Source: JADFQT01 sp965216025 (GTDB lineage Bacteria > Chloroflexota > Dehalococcoidia > Lucifugimonadales > UBA3495). Taken from it: a stretch of DNA of 64,000 bases. A program made the translations under genes and the position numbers. The number at the start of each line of letters is the position of its first letter. Within the stretch, counting starts at the first letter, position 1. Below the pieces are notes generated by a model that saw only the letters and a list, made by a program, of their open reading frames with translations, did not search any database and was not told where the DNA came from. Below are positions 1-7,082 of this stretch, one piece after another. The stretch is from NCBI GenBank assembly GCA_965216025.1, contig CBDCEX010000017.1:310001-374000 (forward strand). The letters are read 5' to 3'.

Positions 1-1
1 G

Positions 2-781
2 GACTGGGCCGAGGGCTTGGAAGTGCCGACGCTGGCGGAAAACCCCGACGCCGAAATTCTGCTCTGGGTGGGCTGCACCGCCGCACTGGAGCAGCGCAGC
101 CAGGGGATCGCCCGGTCCATGGCCAAGGTTCTCAAATCCGCCGGGGTCGACTTCGCCATTCTGGGAGAGGAGGAGACTTGCACCGGTGACCCGGCGCGGC
201 GGATGGGCAACGAGTATCTGTTTCAGATGATGGCCAAGCAGGCTATTGGCACCCTAAATCAGCACAACGTGAAGAAGATAGTCACCCTGTGTCCCCACTG
301 CTTTAATACCATGCGCAACGAGTACCCCCAGTTTGACGGGCATTTCGAAGTGCTGCACTACAGCCAGCTGGTCGATGAGCTGATCCGCCAGGGCCGGATC
401 AAGCCGATCAAGATGATCAATGCCACCGTGGCCTACCACGACTCCTGTTATTTGGGGCGGCACAACGGAATCTACGATCAGCCCCGCAACGTGGCCAAGG
501 CCATCCCCGGACTGAAACTGGTGGAAATGTCGCCGCGCTGCCGGGAAAAGGGATTCTGCTGCGGGGCGGGCGGTGGACATATGTGGATCGAGGAGAGCCA
601 GGGAGAGCGAATCAACCACGCCCGCACCGACCATTTTCTGGAGACTGAAGCCGATGTCGTCGGCGTGTCCTGTCCCTTCTGCCTGCAAATGATGACCGAG
701 GGAATCCAAGCCAAGGGCCGGGACGGCGATAGGCAAGCCAAGGACGTGCTGGAGTTGCTGGCGGAGAGTTTGGAGGAGTAG
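2..781 (+). CDS. Iron-sulfur oxidoreductase with two CCG domains (HdrD/FadF-like), 5' end outside window
   Basis: C-terminal part of a redox protein with two CCG (DUF224) domains, the module that holds the disulfide or quinone-side Fe-S centre in HdrB/HdrD/GlpC-type proteins. The frame is open to the left edge, so the N-terminal membrane and ferredoxin parts usual in FadF-like fusions, if present, lie outside. Visible motifs in order are WVGC, EETCTGDP and CPHC (first block), then HDSCYLG, FCCGAGGG and SCPFC (second block). The second block is the full C...CC...CxxC pattern; the first has Thr-Cys in place of Cys-Cys, which is common in this subgroup. Family membership is clear, but the electron donor and acceptor cannot be told. 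It probably transfers electrons between an acyl-CoA or ferredoxin partner and the quinone pool (inference). Confidence 0.85.
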   Translation, partial: DWAEGLEVPTLAENPDAEILLWVGCTAALEQRSQGIARSMAKVLKSAGVDFAILGEEETCTGDPARRMGNEYLFQMMAKQAIGTLNQHNVKKIVTLCPHCFNTMRNEYPQFDGHFEVLHYSQLVDELIRQGRIKPIKMINATVAYHDSCYLGRHNGIYDQPRNVAKAIPGLKLVEMSPRCREKGFCCGAGGGHMWIEESQGERINHARTDHFLETEADVVGVSCPFCLQMMTEGIQAKGRDGDRQAKDVLELLAESLEE

Positions 782-949
782 CGGCACGGGGCTGGGCTTA
801 CCCGCCAATGAGCTACCGGCCGATGAACACCTGGGGGCCGGCGATCCCCTCTACTTGGTCGCCTAAGGAGAACGTACCCAAGGAACCTGATTCAAAGGAA
901 GCCGTCGGTAGTCAAGACCCTCAAATCCCCCATCGTCTGGTTCGGGGCG

Positions 950-1747
950 GTGGCAACCGTGGTGCTGTTAGTGGGCCTCTGGAGCCAACTGGAAAGGTTT
1001 TTTGTCTTCTTTCCCACCGCGGAGGTTAGATACACTCCCGAGGATGTGGGGCTGGACTACGAGGAGGTCTTTTTCCCCACCTCCGATGGCCACCGCCTCC
1101 ACGGCTGGTACATCCCCGGTGACTCCGACACCACTTTGCTCTGGTTCCACGGTAACGGCGGCAACATCGGCCATCGGGTGGACGAGCTGGCGCTGGTCCA
1201 TGCTCGCCTGGATGTAAACGTGTTCATCTTCGACTACCGGGGCTACGGCAACAGCGAGGGTAGTCCTTCCGAGCGGGGCATTTATCGGGACGCCCGGGCG
1301 GCGCTGGCATACCTGCGGACGCGGCCGGAGCTGGCCCCGGATCAGATCGTTTACCTCGGCAGATCGCTGGGGGCGGCGGTAGCAATCGAGCTGGCCACCG
1401 ACCAGCCGCCGGCCGGTCTGGTGTTGGTGGCTCCCTTCGCCTCCCTGGGCGATATGGCCCGCATCGCCTACCCCTATCTACCTCTGAACTGGTTGCTGGG
1501 CAACCGCTACAACTCGGTGGCCCGCATTTCCCAACTGCACCAGCCGGTGCTCATACTCCACGGCGATCAGGACGAAATCGTGCCCCTGTCTCAGGGCGAG
1601 AAATTGCTGGAGGCGGCCAATCCGCCCAAGAGTTTTCAGGTCCTACCCGGCGCCGGTCATAACGACACCTATTCCGCAGCGGGCAACATTTACTGGATTG
1701 CCTTGAGTGAGTTTCTCAGCGGCTTGGCCACATCCCCCAGCCGTTGA
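950..1747 (+). CDS. Membrane-anchored alpha/beta hydrolase (serine hydrolase)
   Basis: Alpha/beta-hydrolase fold protein of the BEM46/YfhR-like group. Counting from the GTG at 950, the N-terminus is a single hydrophobic segment (residues 2-22) that should anchor the protein in the membrane. The oxyanion motif HGNGGN is at 67-72, the nucleophile elbow GRSLGA has Ser139, the acid is in HGDQDE (Asp206 or 208) and the catalytic His is in GAGHND (His237). The start is uncertain: the frame is open further upstream and an AAGGAG at 865-870 suggests translation may begin near a CTG at 887, which would lengthen the cytoplasmic tail. The substrate is unknown. The stop codon lies inside the -35 region of the next gene's promoter. 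Confidence 0.85.
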   Translation: MATVVLLVGLWSQLERFFVFFPTAEVRYTPEDVGLDYEEVFFPTSDGHRLHGWYIPGDSDTTLLWFHGNGGNIGHRVDELALVHARLDVNVFIFDYRGYGNSEGSPSERGIYRDARAALAYLRTRPELAPDQIVYLGRSLGAAVAIELATDQPPAGLVLVAPFASLGDMARIAYPYLPLNWLLGNRYNSVARISQLHQPVLILHGDQDEIVPLSQGEKLLEAANPPKSFQVLPGAGHNDTYSAAGNIYWIALSEFLSGLATSPSR

Positions 1748-1772
1748 CATACCAGTCCACCCAACCTATTAT
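1744..1772 (+). promoter_or_regulatory. Sigma70-type promoter for the SelW-like gene
   Basis: TTGACA at 1744-1749 and TATTAT at 1767-1772 are separated by 17 bp, a near-consensus housekeeping promoter. The predicted transcription start is near 1779, giving a leader of about 35 nt before the GTG at 1814. It overlaps the stop codon of the hydrolase gene, so the small gene has its own transcript. Confidence 0.75.
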
Positions 1773-1813
1773 GCTGCTAGCCGGATACTCCCGGATTCTT
1801 AAGGAGGTCGATA

Positions 1814-2077
1814 GTGACAACCGCTAAAAAGATGGAAATAGAAATCCTTTACTGCTGGGATTGAGGACACGCCCTGCGTGCTGCCTGGATGGCAGGAGAA
1901 GCTCTGTCCCGCCGCGGCGAAAACATCACCAATTTCAAGCTAACCCCCGGGCCCCACGGCAAGTTTGACGTGATAATCGACGGCGAGGTTATCGCCGAGC
2001 ATCGGCACGAGCCCAACGCCCACATCTTCCCGGATATAGAGGACTTGATGAAGGCCATCGCTCAGCGGGCGGACTAG
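1814..2077 (+). CDS. Rdx-family (SelW-like) selenoprotein with in-frame UGA (Sec17)
   Basis: Small thioredoxin-like-fold protein of the Rdx family (SelW/SelT/SelH). Translation from GTG 1814, preceded by AAGGAGG at 1801-1807, gives IEILYCWD, then TGA at 1862-1864, then GHALRAAWMAGEAL in the same frame. The TGA falls exactly where the second Cys of the CxxC redox motif stands in ordinary bacterial Rdx proteins, giving C14-W-D-U17. The rest (FDVIIDGEVI, then FPDIEDLMKAI) matches the family fold, and total length is 87 residues, normal for SelW-like proteins. A stem-loop suited to a bacterial SECIS follows the TGA. TGA is a real stop elsewhere in this window, so reassignment to Trp is not the explanation. 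The role is probably thiol or selenol redox chemistry; the partner is unknown. An automated caller would truncate the gene to start at the ATG at 1889. Confidence 0.85.
1881..1895 (+). promoter_or_regulatory. Candidate bacterial SECIS hairpin
   Basis: Stem CTGCC (1881-1885) pairs with GGCAG (1891-1895) around the loop TGGAT. The loop starts 22 nt after the UGA and has G as its second base. Known bacterial SECIS elements are short hairpins at about this distance with a G in the first two loop positions. This supports SelB-dependent decoding of the UGA at 1862-1864, but the assignment is by pattern only. Confidence 0.6.
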
Positions 2078-2223
2078 CCAGCAACCCTGGGCTTGGAGCC
2101 GGAGAACATCGACCCCAGGGTTAAGGCCAATGACCGCCCCGGAGTAGGCCAACGACCCGGTTTGGGTTTACTAATTTACCAGATTTGGCAAGCCCCCAGA
2201 CTAATTGAAGGCGGTGTGAAGGG

Positions 2224-2688
2224 ATGTCAGTCGTAGATGGGGCCATCACGCTGGGGCCAGGCGAAGGCAGGGTAATTCAGGTACCTGGCCATCCAATTAC
2301 TTACAAGGCCACGACAGAGGGTACTGGAGGTGCCTACTCGTTGCTTGAGGTGGTCGTGGCAGGCGAAGGGCCGCCACAACATATCCACAAAGCCGAGGAA
2401 GAGGCATTCTATGTTCTGGAGGGAGAGGTCAACATCAAGATAGGAGAAGAGACGATCAGAGGCACTGCTGGATCCTTTGTCCTCATCCCAAGAGGTACAG
2501 TCCATACTTTCTGGAATACTGGGCCAACGCATGCCAAGCTATTGGCTATCTTCTCTCCGCCAGGATTCGAACAGTTCTTTGTTGAGGTTGTTGGCGACGA
2601 AGAAGTAGATACAGCCACCTTCGTTGAAAGGGGCATGGCCGTCGCTGAGAAATACAACCTGGAAATCGTGGGGCCTCCTCTTGGATAA
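2224..2688 (+). CDS. Single-domain cupin protein
   Basis: Cupin-fold protein of 154 residues. The first cupin motif is PPQHIHKAEEEAFYVLEGE, with the His-x-His and Glu metal ligands, and the second is GSFVLIPRGTVHTFWN, with the last His ligand, so a metal site is likely. The sequence resembles quercetinase-like/cupin_2 proteins, but the substrate cannot be assigned. The start ATG at 2224 has GAAGGG just upstream. The coding sequence is visibly less GC-rich and uses more AGA/ATA codons than its neighbours, and it is followed by a copy of a dispersed repeat, so recent acquisition is possible. Confidence 0.8.
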   Translation: MSVVDGAITLGPGEGRVIQVPGHPITYKATTEGTGGAYSLLEVVVAGEGPPQHIHKAEEEAFYVLEGEVNIKIGEETIRGTAGSFVLIPRGTVHTFWNTGPTHAKLLAIFSPPGFEQFFVEVVGDEEVDTATFVERGMAVAEKYNLEIVGPPLG

Positions 2689-2724
2689 CGTTCCAGGTGC
2701 AATATGGGGATAATTACCTCTTCC

Positions 2725-2745
2725 GAAGGGGATATAGGGGGATTT
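2725..2745. repeat. Short copy of dispersed GGGGATATAGGGGGATTT repeat
   Basis: The segment is nearly the same as the right end of the larger palindromic repeat at 6927-7003 (GGGGATATAGAGGGATTT). It lies between two convergent genes. It looks like a half-copy of a small intergenic repeat family. Confidence 0.5.
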
Positions 2746-2776
2746 GGATCTCTCAAGATTACAAATTGCTTCAGGT

Positions 2777-3070
2777 TCACACTCCGGAGATGATTTCCGT
2801 ATCATAGTCCAGCAGCTCTAGATCCGGCCGGGTGTCGACGACGAAAGAGACCATCTGCGCCAAGACCTCATCGGCTCGGCCGGCATCATTGCTGACGCTA
2901 CAAGCCACCAGGGTCAGCCGTTGCCACAGCTCCGCATCCTCCCCCTCTGCCACTGACACGTTGAACTTGTTGTGAATTCGAGAGGTCAGGGAACGCGCCA
3001 CCTGTCGTTTCCCCTTCAAGCTATGATTTTCCGGCAAATAGAGCGCCATCCGGCATATGCCAACGTGCAA
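2777..3070 (-). CDS. DUF503 (YlxP-like) protein
   Basis: Small cytoplasmic protein of 97 residues with the DUF503 signature: N-terminal GICRMALYLPENHSLKGKR, a central KFNVSVAEGEDAELWQR and a C-terminal strand. Proteins of this family are often found near nusA-infB-rbfA and adopt a ferredoxin-like fold; their role is not established. The start is a TTG at 3070 with GGGGAGG at good distance upstream on the minus strand. It is convergent with the cupin gene, and no ribosome-biogenesis neighbour is present here. Confidence 0.85.
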   Translation of the reverse strand: MHVGICRMALYLPENHSLKGKRQVARSLTSRIHNKFNVSVAEGEDAELWQRLTLVACSVSNDAGRADEVLAQMVSFVVDTRPDLELLDYDTEIISGV

Positions 3071-3200
3071 CTCGCACCTCCCCGCAGAGCTATTCCGTTT
3101 CCCCCGGCACCTGCCGCCCAGGAACCCTTTAGCGGGGTCCTGCCGGGCGCGCCGCCACCGGAGTTCGCCCGTAGTTAGGTAAGCTGGTCACACTGCGGCC

Positions 3201-3229
3201 TTGACTAGGTAGTTACCACCCTTTAGATT
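3201..3229 (+). promoter_or_regulatory. Probable promoter for rex
   Basis: TTGACT at 3201-3206 and TAGATT at 3224-3229 with a 17-bp spacer. Predicted start near 3236, leaving a leader of about 110 nt before rex. I see no clear Rex-type palindrome (TTGTGA...TCACAA) in the leader. Confidence 0.55.
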
Positions 3230-3344
3230 ATATGACAACGCGGCGAAATCGGGATCAGAGGCAGCCGAAAGGATTCTTTTAGCAGCCCTTTATGGTACTC
3301 TAACGCCAAATCCCCTATTCCAGACCGGTCCGCTGAGGAGTCCA

Positions 3345-4004
3345 ATGCGGGAGTTGGCGGAAACTCCATCCCAGCGCCCACAGCAACGAACTGACGTGCC
3401 TGAAGTGGTGGTCGCCCGACTGCCTCAGTATGTGCGCGTGCTCAACGTGCTGCTCTCGGATGGGGTTCAGGTAGCCAACTCCCAAATGCTTGGCGAAAAG
3501 CTGCAAGTGACTCCGGCCCAGATAAGGAAGGACCTGAGCTACTTTGGCCGGTTTGGGAAGCAGGGCCGGGGCTATAGTGTACGCCACCTGCTGGATGAGC
3601 TTAAGCAGATCTTGGGTCTCAACTCCCACTGGAATGTAGTCGTGATCGGCGTTGGCAGACTGGGCCGGGCGATTCTAAGCTACCCTGGATTCACCCCCGA
3701 CGGTTTCCACCTGGTAGCGGCATTGGATAACAATCCTGGCCTGGTGGGGCAAGACGTGGATGGCCTGGTAGTAAGGCCGGTGGAAGAGCTGAACCAAGTA
3801 GTCAAAGAGTATGGCATCAGCATCGCCGTCGTCGCCGTGCCCGGTGTTCATACCCAGGGAGTAGTCGACCGGCTGGTAGAATGTGGGATACGGGCCATAC
3901 TCAACTACGCTCCCACCACGCCTCAGGTGCCACCGGACGTGAACATCCGCAACATCGACCCGGTATTATCGCTGCAATCCATGACCTTTTATCTGGCGAA
4001 CTAG
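3345..4004 (+). CDS. rex: Redox-sensing transcriptional repressor Rex
   Basis: NADH/NAD+-responsive repressor. The N-terminal winged-helix domain (residues ~20-85) contains the family signature QIRKDLSYFGRFGKQGRGY, and the C-terminal Rossmann domain begins with VVVIGVGRLGRAI, the dinucleotide-binding glycine motif. The C-terminal swapped helix (VLSLQSMTFYLAN) is present and length (219) is normal. ATG 3345 follows GAGGAG. Rex commonly controls respiratory and fermentative genes, and here it faces the ATP synthase operon tail to tail, overlapping atpC by 4 nt. Regulation of that operon by Rex is plausible, but no operator was seen at the operon's promoter. Confidence 0.95.
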   Translation: MRELAETPSQRPQQRTDVPEVVVARLPQYVRVLNVLLSDGVQVANSQMLGEKLQVTPAQIRKDLSYFGRFGKQGRGYSVRHLLDELKQILGLNSHWNVVVIGVGRLGRAILSYPGFTPDGFHLVAALDNNPGLVGQDVDGLVVRPVEELNQVVKEYGISIAVVAVPGVHTQGVVDRLVECGIRAILNYAPTTPQVPPDVNIRNIDPVLSLQSMTFYLAN

Positions 4005-4450
4005 CCGGCTCCCGGTCCGCCCACGGCGCCTCGCATATCGGCCCTGGCCCGGCGGCGGCGCACCACATTCAGCCGTATTTGGGCCCGGCGCATGGCAATG
4101 GCTACCTGCTCCAACTCAATTTCGGCCCCCCGGCCCGCCATCCCCTCACTGGCCCGTTCCATCGCTGCCTGGGCCCGTTCCTCGTCTATCTCGTCAGACC
4201 GCTCGGCGGCGTCGGCCAGCACGGTTACCTGGTTGTCCAGCACTTCCAAGAATCCGCCGCTAACGGCGAGATAGGTCTCTTCGCCATCCTTGCGGATAAT
4301 CAGCTCGCCCGGTTGCAGGCTGCTCATCAAAGGCGCGTGGTGGGGCAGGATGCCCAGCTGACCCTCCAAGCCGGGAGCTATCACCAGATCCACGTCGTCG
4401 CTGTAGACCCGGCGTTCAGCGGTAATTATTTCCAGTCGCATCGGCGCCAT
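4001..4450 (-). CDS. atpC: ATP synthase F1 subunit epsilon
   Basis: Central-stalk subunit that couples gamma rotation and can inhibit hydrolysis. The N-terminal beta-sandwich is recognised from RLEIITAERRVYSDDVDLV and EGQLGILPHHAPL; a C-terminal helical hairpin rich in Arg/Ala follows. It has 149 residues, slightly longer than usual because of a Gly/Ala/Pro tail. ATG 4450 is preceded by GGAGGGAAGGA. Last gene of the operon; its stop overlaps that of rex. The 117 bp between it and atpD hold three imperfect copies of a GGGGTCCGG(G/T)CTCC unit (about 4475-4503), a small tandem repeat. Confidence 0.95.
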   Translation of the reverse strand: MAPMRLEIITAERRVYSDDVDLVIAPGLEGQLGILPHHAPLMSSLQPGELIIRKDGEETYLAVSGGFLEVLDNQVTVLADAAERSDEIDEERAQAAMERASEGMAGRGAEIELEQVAIAMRRAQIRLNVVRRRRARADMRGAVGGPGAG

Positions 4451-4567
4451 GGTTCTTCCTTCCCTCCGGGGTCCGGGCTCCGGGGTCCGGTCTCCGGGGT
4501 CGGCCGCTAAGCCAGTGCCAGATCCGGTGAAAGATTCTTTTGAAAGATTCCGTTCGCCGGGCTGGGG

Positions 4568-5968
4568 CTAGGCGGCACTGGCCTGCATCTGCTCCGCCTT
4601 TTCTATCGCCTCCTCAATGGTACCCACCATGTAGAAAGCCTGCTCCGGCAGGTTGTCGTGTTTGCCATCCAGGAGCTCGGCGAACCCCTTTATCGTGTCC
4701 CGCAGGGGAACATACTTACCAGACTGGCCGGTGAATGTTTCGGCGACAAAGAAGGGTTGGGTCAAGAAGCGCTGGATTTTGCGGGCGCGGAAAACCGCCA
4801 GCCGGTCTTCTTCGGAGAGCTCTTCTATGCCCAGGATGGCGATAATATCCTGCAGATCCCGGTACCGCTGCAAAACCTGCTGCACGCCGCGGGCCACCCG
4901 ATAATGCTCCTCGCCCACAATTCGGGGCTCAAGGATTCTGGCGAAGGAGGCCAGCGGATCCACCGCCGGATACAAACCCTGCGCGGCCAGAGACCGCTCC
5001 AGGGAGACCACGGCGTCCAGGTGCCCAAAGGTCGTCACGATACCGGGGTCGGTGTAGTCGTCGGCCGGCACGTAAATGGCCTGGAAAGAGGTGATGGACC
5101 CGGACTTGGTGGAGGTTATCCGCTCTTGGAGAGCTCCCATCTCGGTAGCCAATGTGGGCTGATAACCCACCGCGGAGGGCATCCGGCCCAGCAGAGCGGA
5201 CACTTCCATGCCCGCCAGAATGTAGCGGTAGATGTTGTCGATGAACAGCAGGACGTCCTGATGCTCCTCTTCCCGGAAATACTCGGCCATAGTCAAGCCG
5301 GTAAGACCGACTCGGGCCCGCACCCCGGGTGTTTCGTTCATCTGTCCGAAAACCAGCACCGTGCTGGACAGCACGCCGGAAGCCTGCATCTCATGCCACA
5401 GGTCATTCCCCTCCCGGGAGCGCTCACCCACGCCGGCGAAGACCGAGACGCCTTGGTGCTCGGCGCCAATGTTGCGAATCAGCTCCTGGATAATGACGGT
5501 CTTCCCGACACCGGCTCCTCCGTAGGCGCCAACCTTGCCGCCCTTGGGGAAAGGCGTGATCAGGTCGAACACCTTGATGCCGGTTTCCAGAAGTTCAATC
5601 TCCGGGTTCTGGTCATCGAAGGCCGGGACATCCCTGTGTATCGGCCAGCTCAGGGCGGACTCAACCGGACCCAGATTATCCAAAGGAGTACCGGTAACGT
5701 CGAACAGGCGGCCCAGGGTTTCCTGGCCCACCGGCACCATGACCTTGGCTCCGGTGTCGTTTACCTCGGTTCCCCGGGCCAAGCCTTCGGTGGAGCCCAG
5801 GGCCAAGCAGCGCACCCAGTTATTTCCCACGTGCTGCTGGACTTCCAGAATCAGCTTCTCCCCGCTGTTCTCCAGTTCCAGCGCGTCGAACAGGTTGGGC
5901 AGTTCATCCGGCGGGAATTCCACGTCGATAACGGTTCCAATTACTTGTACGATTTTTCCGACAGCCAA
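4568..5968 (-). CDS. atpD: ATP synthase F1 subunit beta
   Basis: Catalytic subunit of F1. The Walker A motif GGAGVGKT, the GERSREGNDL catalytic-Glu segment, LLFIDNIYR (Walker B) and the C-terminal DELSEED-like ELSEEDRL are all visible. The frame is open upstream to 6028, but a TTG at 5968 with GGGGGAGG seven bases before gives the canonical N-terminus (L/M)AVGKIVQVIGTVIDVEF and a normal length of 466 residues, so that start is chosen. It lies 56 bp downstream of atpG. Confidence 0.96.
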   Translation of the reverse strand: MAVGKIVQVIGTVIDVEFPPDELPNLFDALELENSGEKLILEVQQHVGNNWVRCLALGSTEGLARGTEVNDTGAKVMVPVGQETLGRLFDVTGTPLDNLGPVESALSWPIHRDVPAFDDQNPEIELLETGIKVFDLITPFPKGGKVGAYGGAGVGKTVIIQELIRNIGAEHQGVSVFAGVGERSREGNDLWHEMQASGVLSSTVLVFGQMNETPGVRARVGLTGLTMAEYFREEEHQDVLLFIDNIYRYILAGMEVSALLGRMPSAVGYQPTLATEMGALQERITSTKSGSITSFQAIYVPADDYTDPGIVTTFGHLDAVVSLERSLAAQGLYPAVDPLASFARILEPRIVGEEHYRVARGVQQVLQRYRDLQDIIAILGIEELSEEDRLAVFRARKIQRFLTQPFFVAETFTGQSGKYVPLRDTIKGFAELLDGKHDNLPEQAFYMVGTIEEAIEKAEQMQASAA

Positions 5969-6024
5969 TGTACGGCCTCCCCCAGAGATTGTTAACAATT
6001 GGTGGTACTGGTCCGCCCCGGCGT

Positions 6025-6888
6025 TCATCCCTCCAGGGCGAGAGTCGCGCCGACCAGATCCAGTAGCTGGTTGGTTATGTCATCCTGGCGGATTTTATTC
6101 ATTACCAGGTTCAAATCCTGGCTTAAGGATTTGGCGTTGTCGGTGGCGTTCCGCATGGCCACCATGCGCGCCGACTGCTCGCTGGCGATAGACTCCAAAA
6201 TTGCGTGGTAGATCTGCATCTCCACAAACTGGGGCAGCAGAGCCTCCAGCACGCTGGTGGCATCCGGCTCGTAGATATACCCGGCCCGGGACGTTCCAAT
6301 CAGTTCCGCCGGAGTCACCGGCAGCAGCTTCTCCACAACCGCCTGCTGCGACATGGTGGAGAGGAACTGGGTATAAATCAGGTGCACCTCATCCAGGTCG
6401 GCCGAGGCGTAGGAGTCGATAACCAGGTGGGAGATGGGAAGGGTATCCAGCAGGCTGGGGCGGTCCCCCAAATCGGTGAAAACCGCCTTGATTTCCTGGC
6501 CGGTCCGCACCAGAAAATCCCGTCCCTTTCTGCCGACGACAACGTTTTCAACCGGAACTTCCTGCGCCAAGATGAAGGGAGCTACCCTCCGGTTGACGCC
6601 GGCATGCATGCCTCCGGACAGGCCTCGGTCCGGTGTAATAACAACCAGGCCGATTTTCCCCACCGGGCGTACCCGCAGCAGCGGTGGAACCTCATCGCTA
6701 TCCTCGGCGCGCTGCGCCGCTAGGTGGGAAATGACCTCCTGGATTTTTTCCGAGTAGGGGCGGCCCTGCAGCACCGCTTCTTGGGCCCGGCGCATCTTGG
6801 AGGCGGCTACCAGCGACATGGCGTTGGTGACCTTGCCGGTGTTGTCAACGCTCCTGATTCGCCGTCGAACGTCTCTCAGACTGGGCAT
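6025..6888 (-). CDS. atpG: ATP synthase F1 subunit gamma
   Basis: Rotor shaft of F1. The N-terminal coiled-coil helix (MPSLRDVRRRIRSVDNTGKV, then TNAMSLVAASKMRRAQ) and the C-terminal helix (ARMVAMRNATDNAKSLSQDL) that form the antiparallel shaft are both intact, with the Rossmann-like domain and the conserved DRGLSGG between them. Length 287 is normal. It is separated from atpA by about 190 bp containing a palindromic repeat, an unusual gap within this operon. Confidence 0.96.
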   Translation of the reverse strand: MPSLRDVRRRIRSVDNTGKVTNAMSLVAASKMRRAQEAVLQGRPYSEKIQEVISHLAAQRAEDSDEVPPLLRVRPVGKIGLVVITPDRGLSGGMHAGVNRRVAPFILAQEVPVENVVVGRKGRDFLVRTGQEIKAVFTDLGDRPSLLDTLPISHLVIDSYASADLDEVHLIYTQFLSTMSQQAVVEKLLPVTPAELIGTSRAGYIYEPDATSVLEALLPQFVEMQIYHAILESIASEQSARMVAMRNATDNAKSLSQDLNLVMNKIRQDDITNQLLDLVGATLALEG

Positions 6889-6926
6889 TACTGATCCTTG
6901 ACGAAAGTTCTAAACTTGTAAGCTCC

Positions 6927-7003
6927 AAATCCCCCTCAGTCCCCCTTTGCAAAGGGGGATGCACCCGGTCCCCCTTTTAAAAAGGGGGGATATAGAGGGA
7001 TTT
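6927..7003. repeat. Palindromic intergenic repeat (CCCCCTTT / AAAGGGGG type) inside atp operon
   Basis: Outer arms AAATCCCCCT and AGAGGGATTT enclose two internal hairpins, CCCCCTTTGCAAAGGGGG and CCCCCTTTTAAAAAGGGGG. The segment lies between atpA and atpG and has a relative at 2725-2745. It resembles small non-coding palindromic elements found between genes in many environmental bacteria. It could fold in the mRNA and affect expression of the genes downstream of atpA. Confidence 0.7.
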
Positions 7004-7014
7004 ACAACAACGGC

Positions 7015-7051
7015 GCCGCCTCCGACCAGGTCTAGCTCTTGATTCGAGTCT
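7015..7051. repeat. Dispersed repeat CTCCGACC(A/G)GG...CTTGATTC, copy 1
   Basis: The stretch reads CCTCCGACCAGG, then TCTAGCTCTTGATTC. A second version (CCTCCGACCGGG, then TTCAGATCTTGATTC) is at 49028-49057. The two are aligned over about 30 bases with a few mismatches. No coding potential; origin unknown. Confidence 0.45.
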
Positions 7052-7082
7052 TACTAAGAGCCAGTCAGGTGCTGGGGCCAGA

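Noticed and set aside
1862..1864. TGA in the SelW-like gene as a nonsense mutation or Trp codon
   Set aside because: It falls exactly at the CxxU position, the downstream frame is fully conserved, and TGA is used as a stop elsewhere (for example 1745-1747).
4658..5995. Long open frame opposite atpD (445 codons), and a similar one opposite atpA (7185-8525)
   Set aside because: They are antisense shadows of highly conserved genes with GC-rich codon bias; the translations have no domain pattern and no ribosome-binding site.
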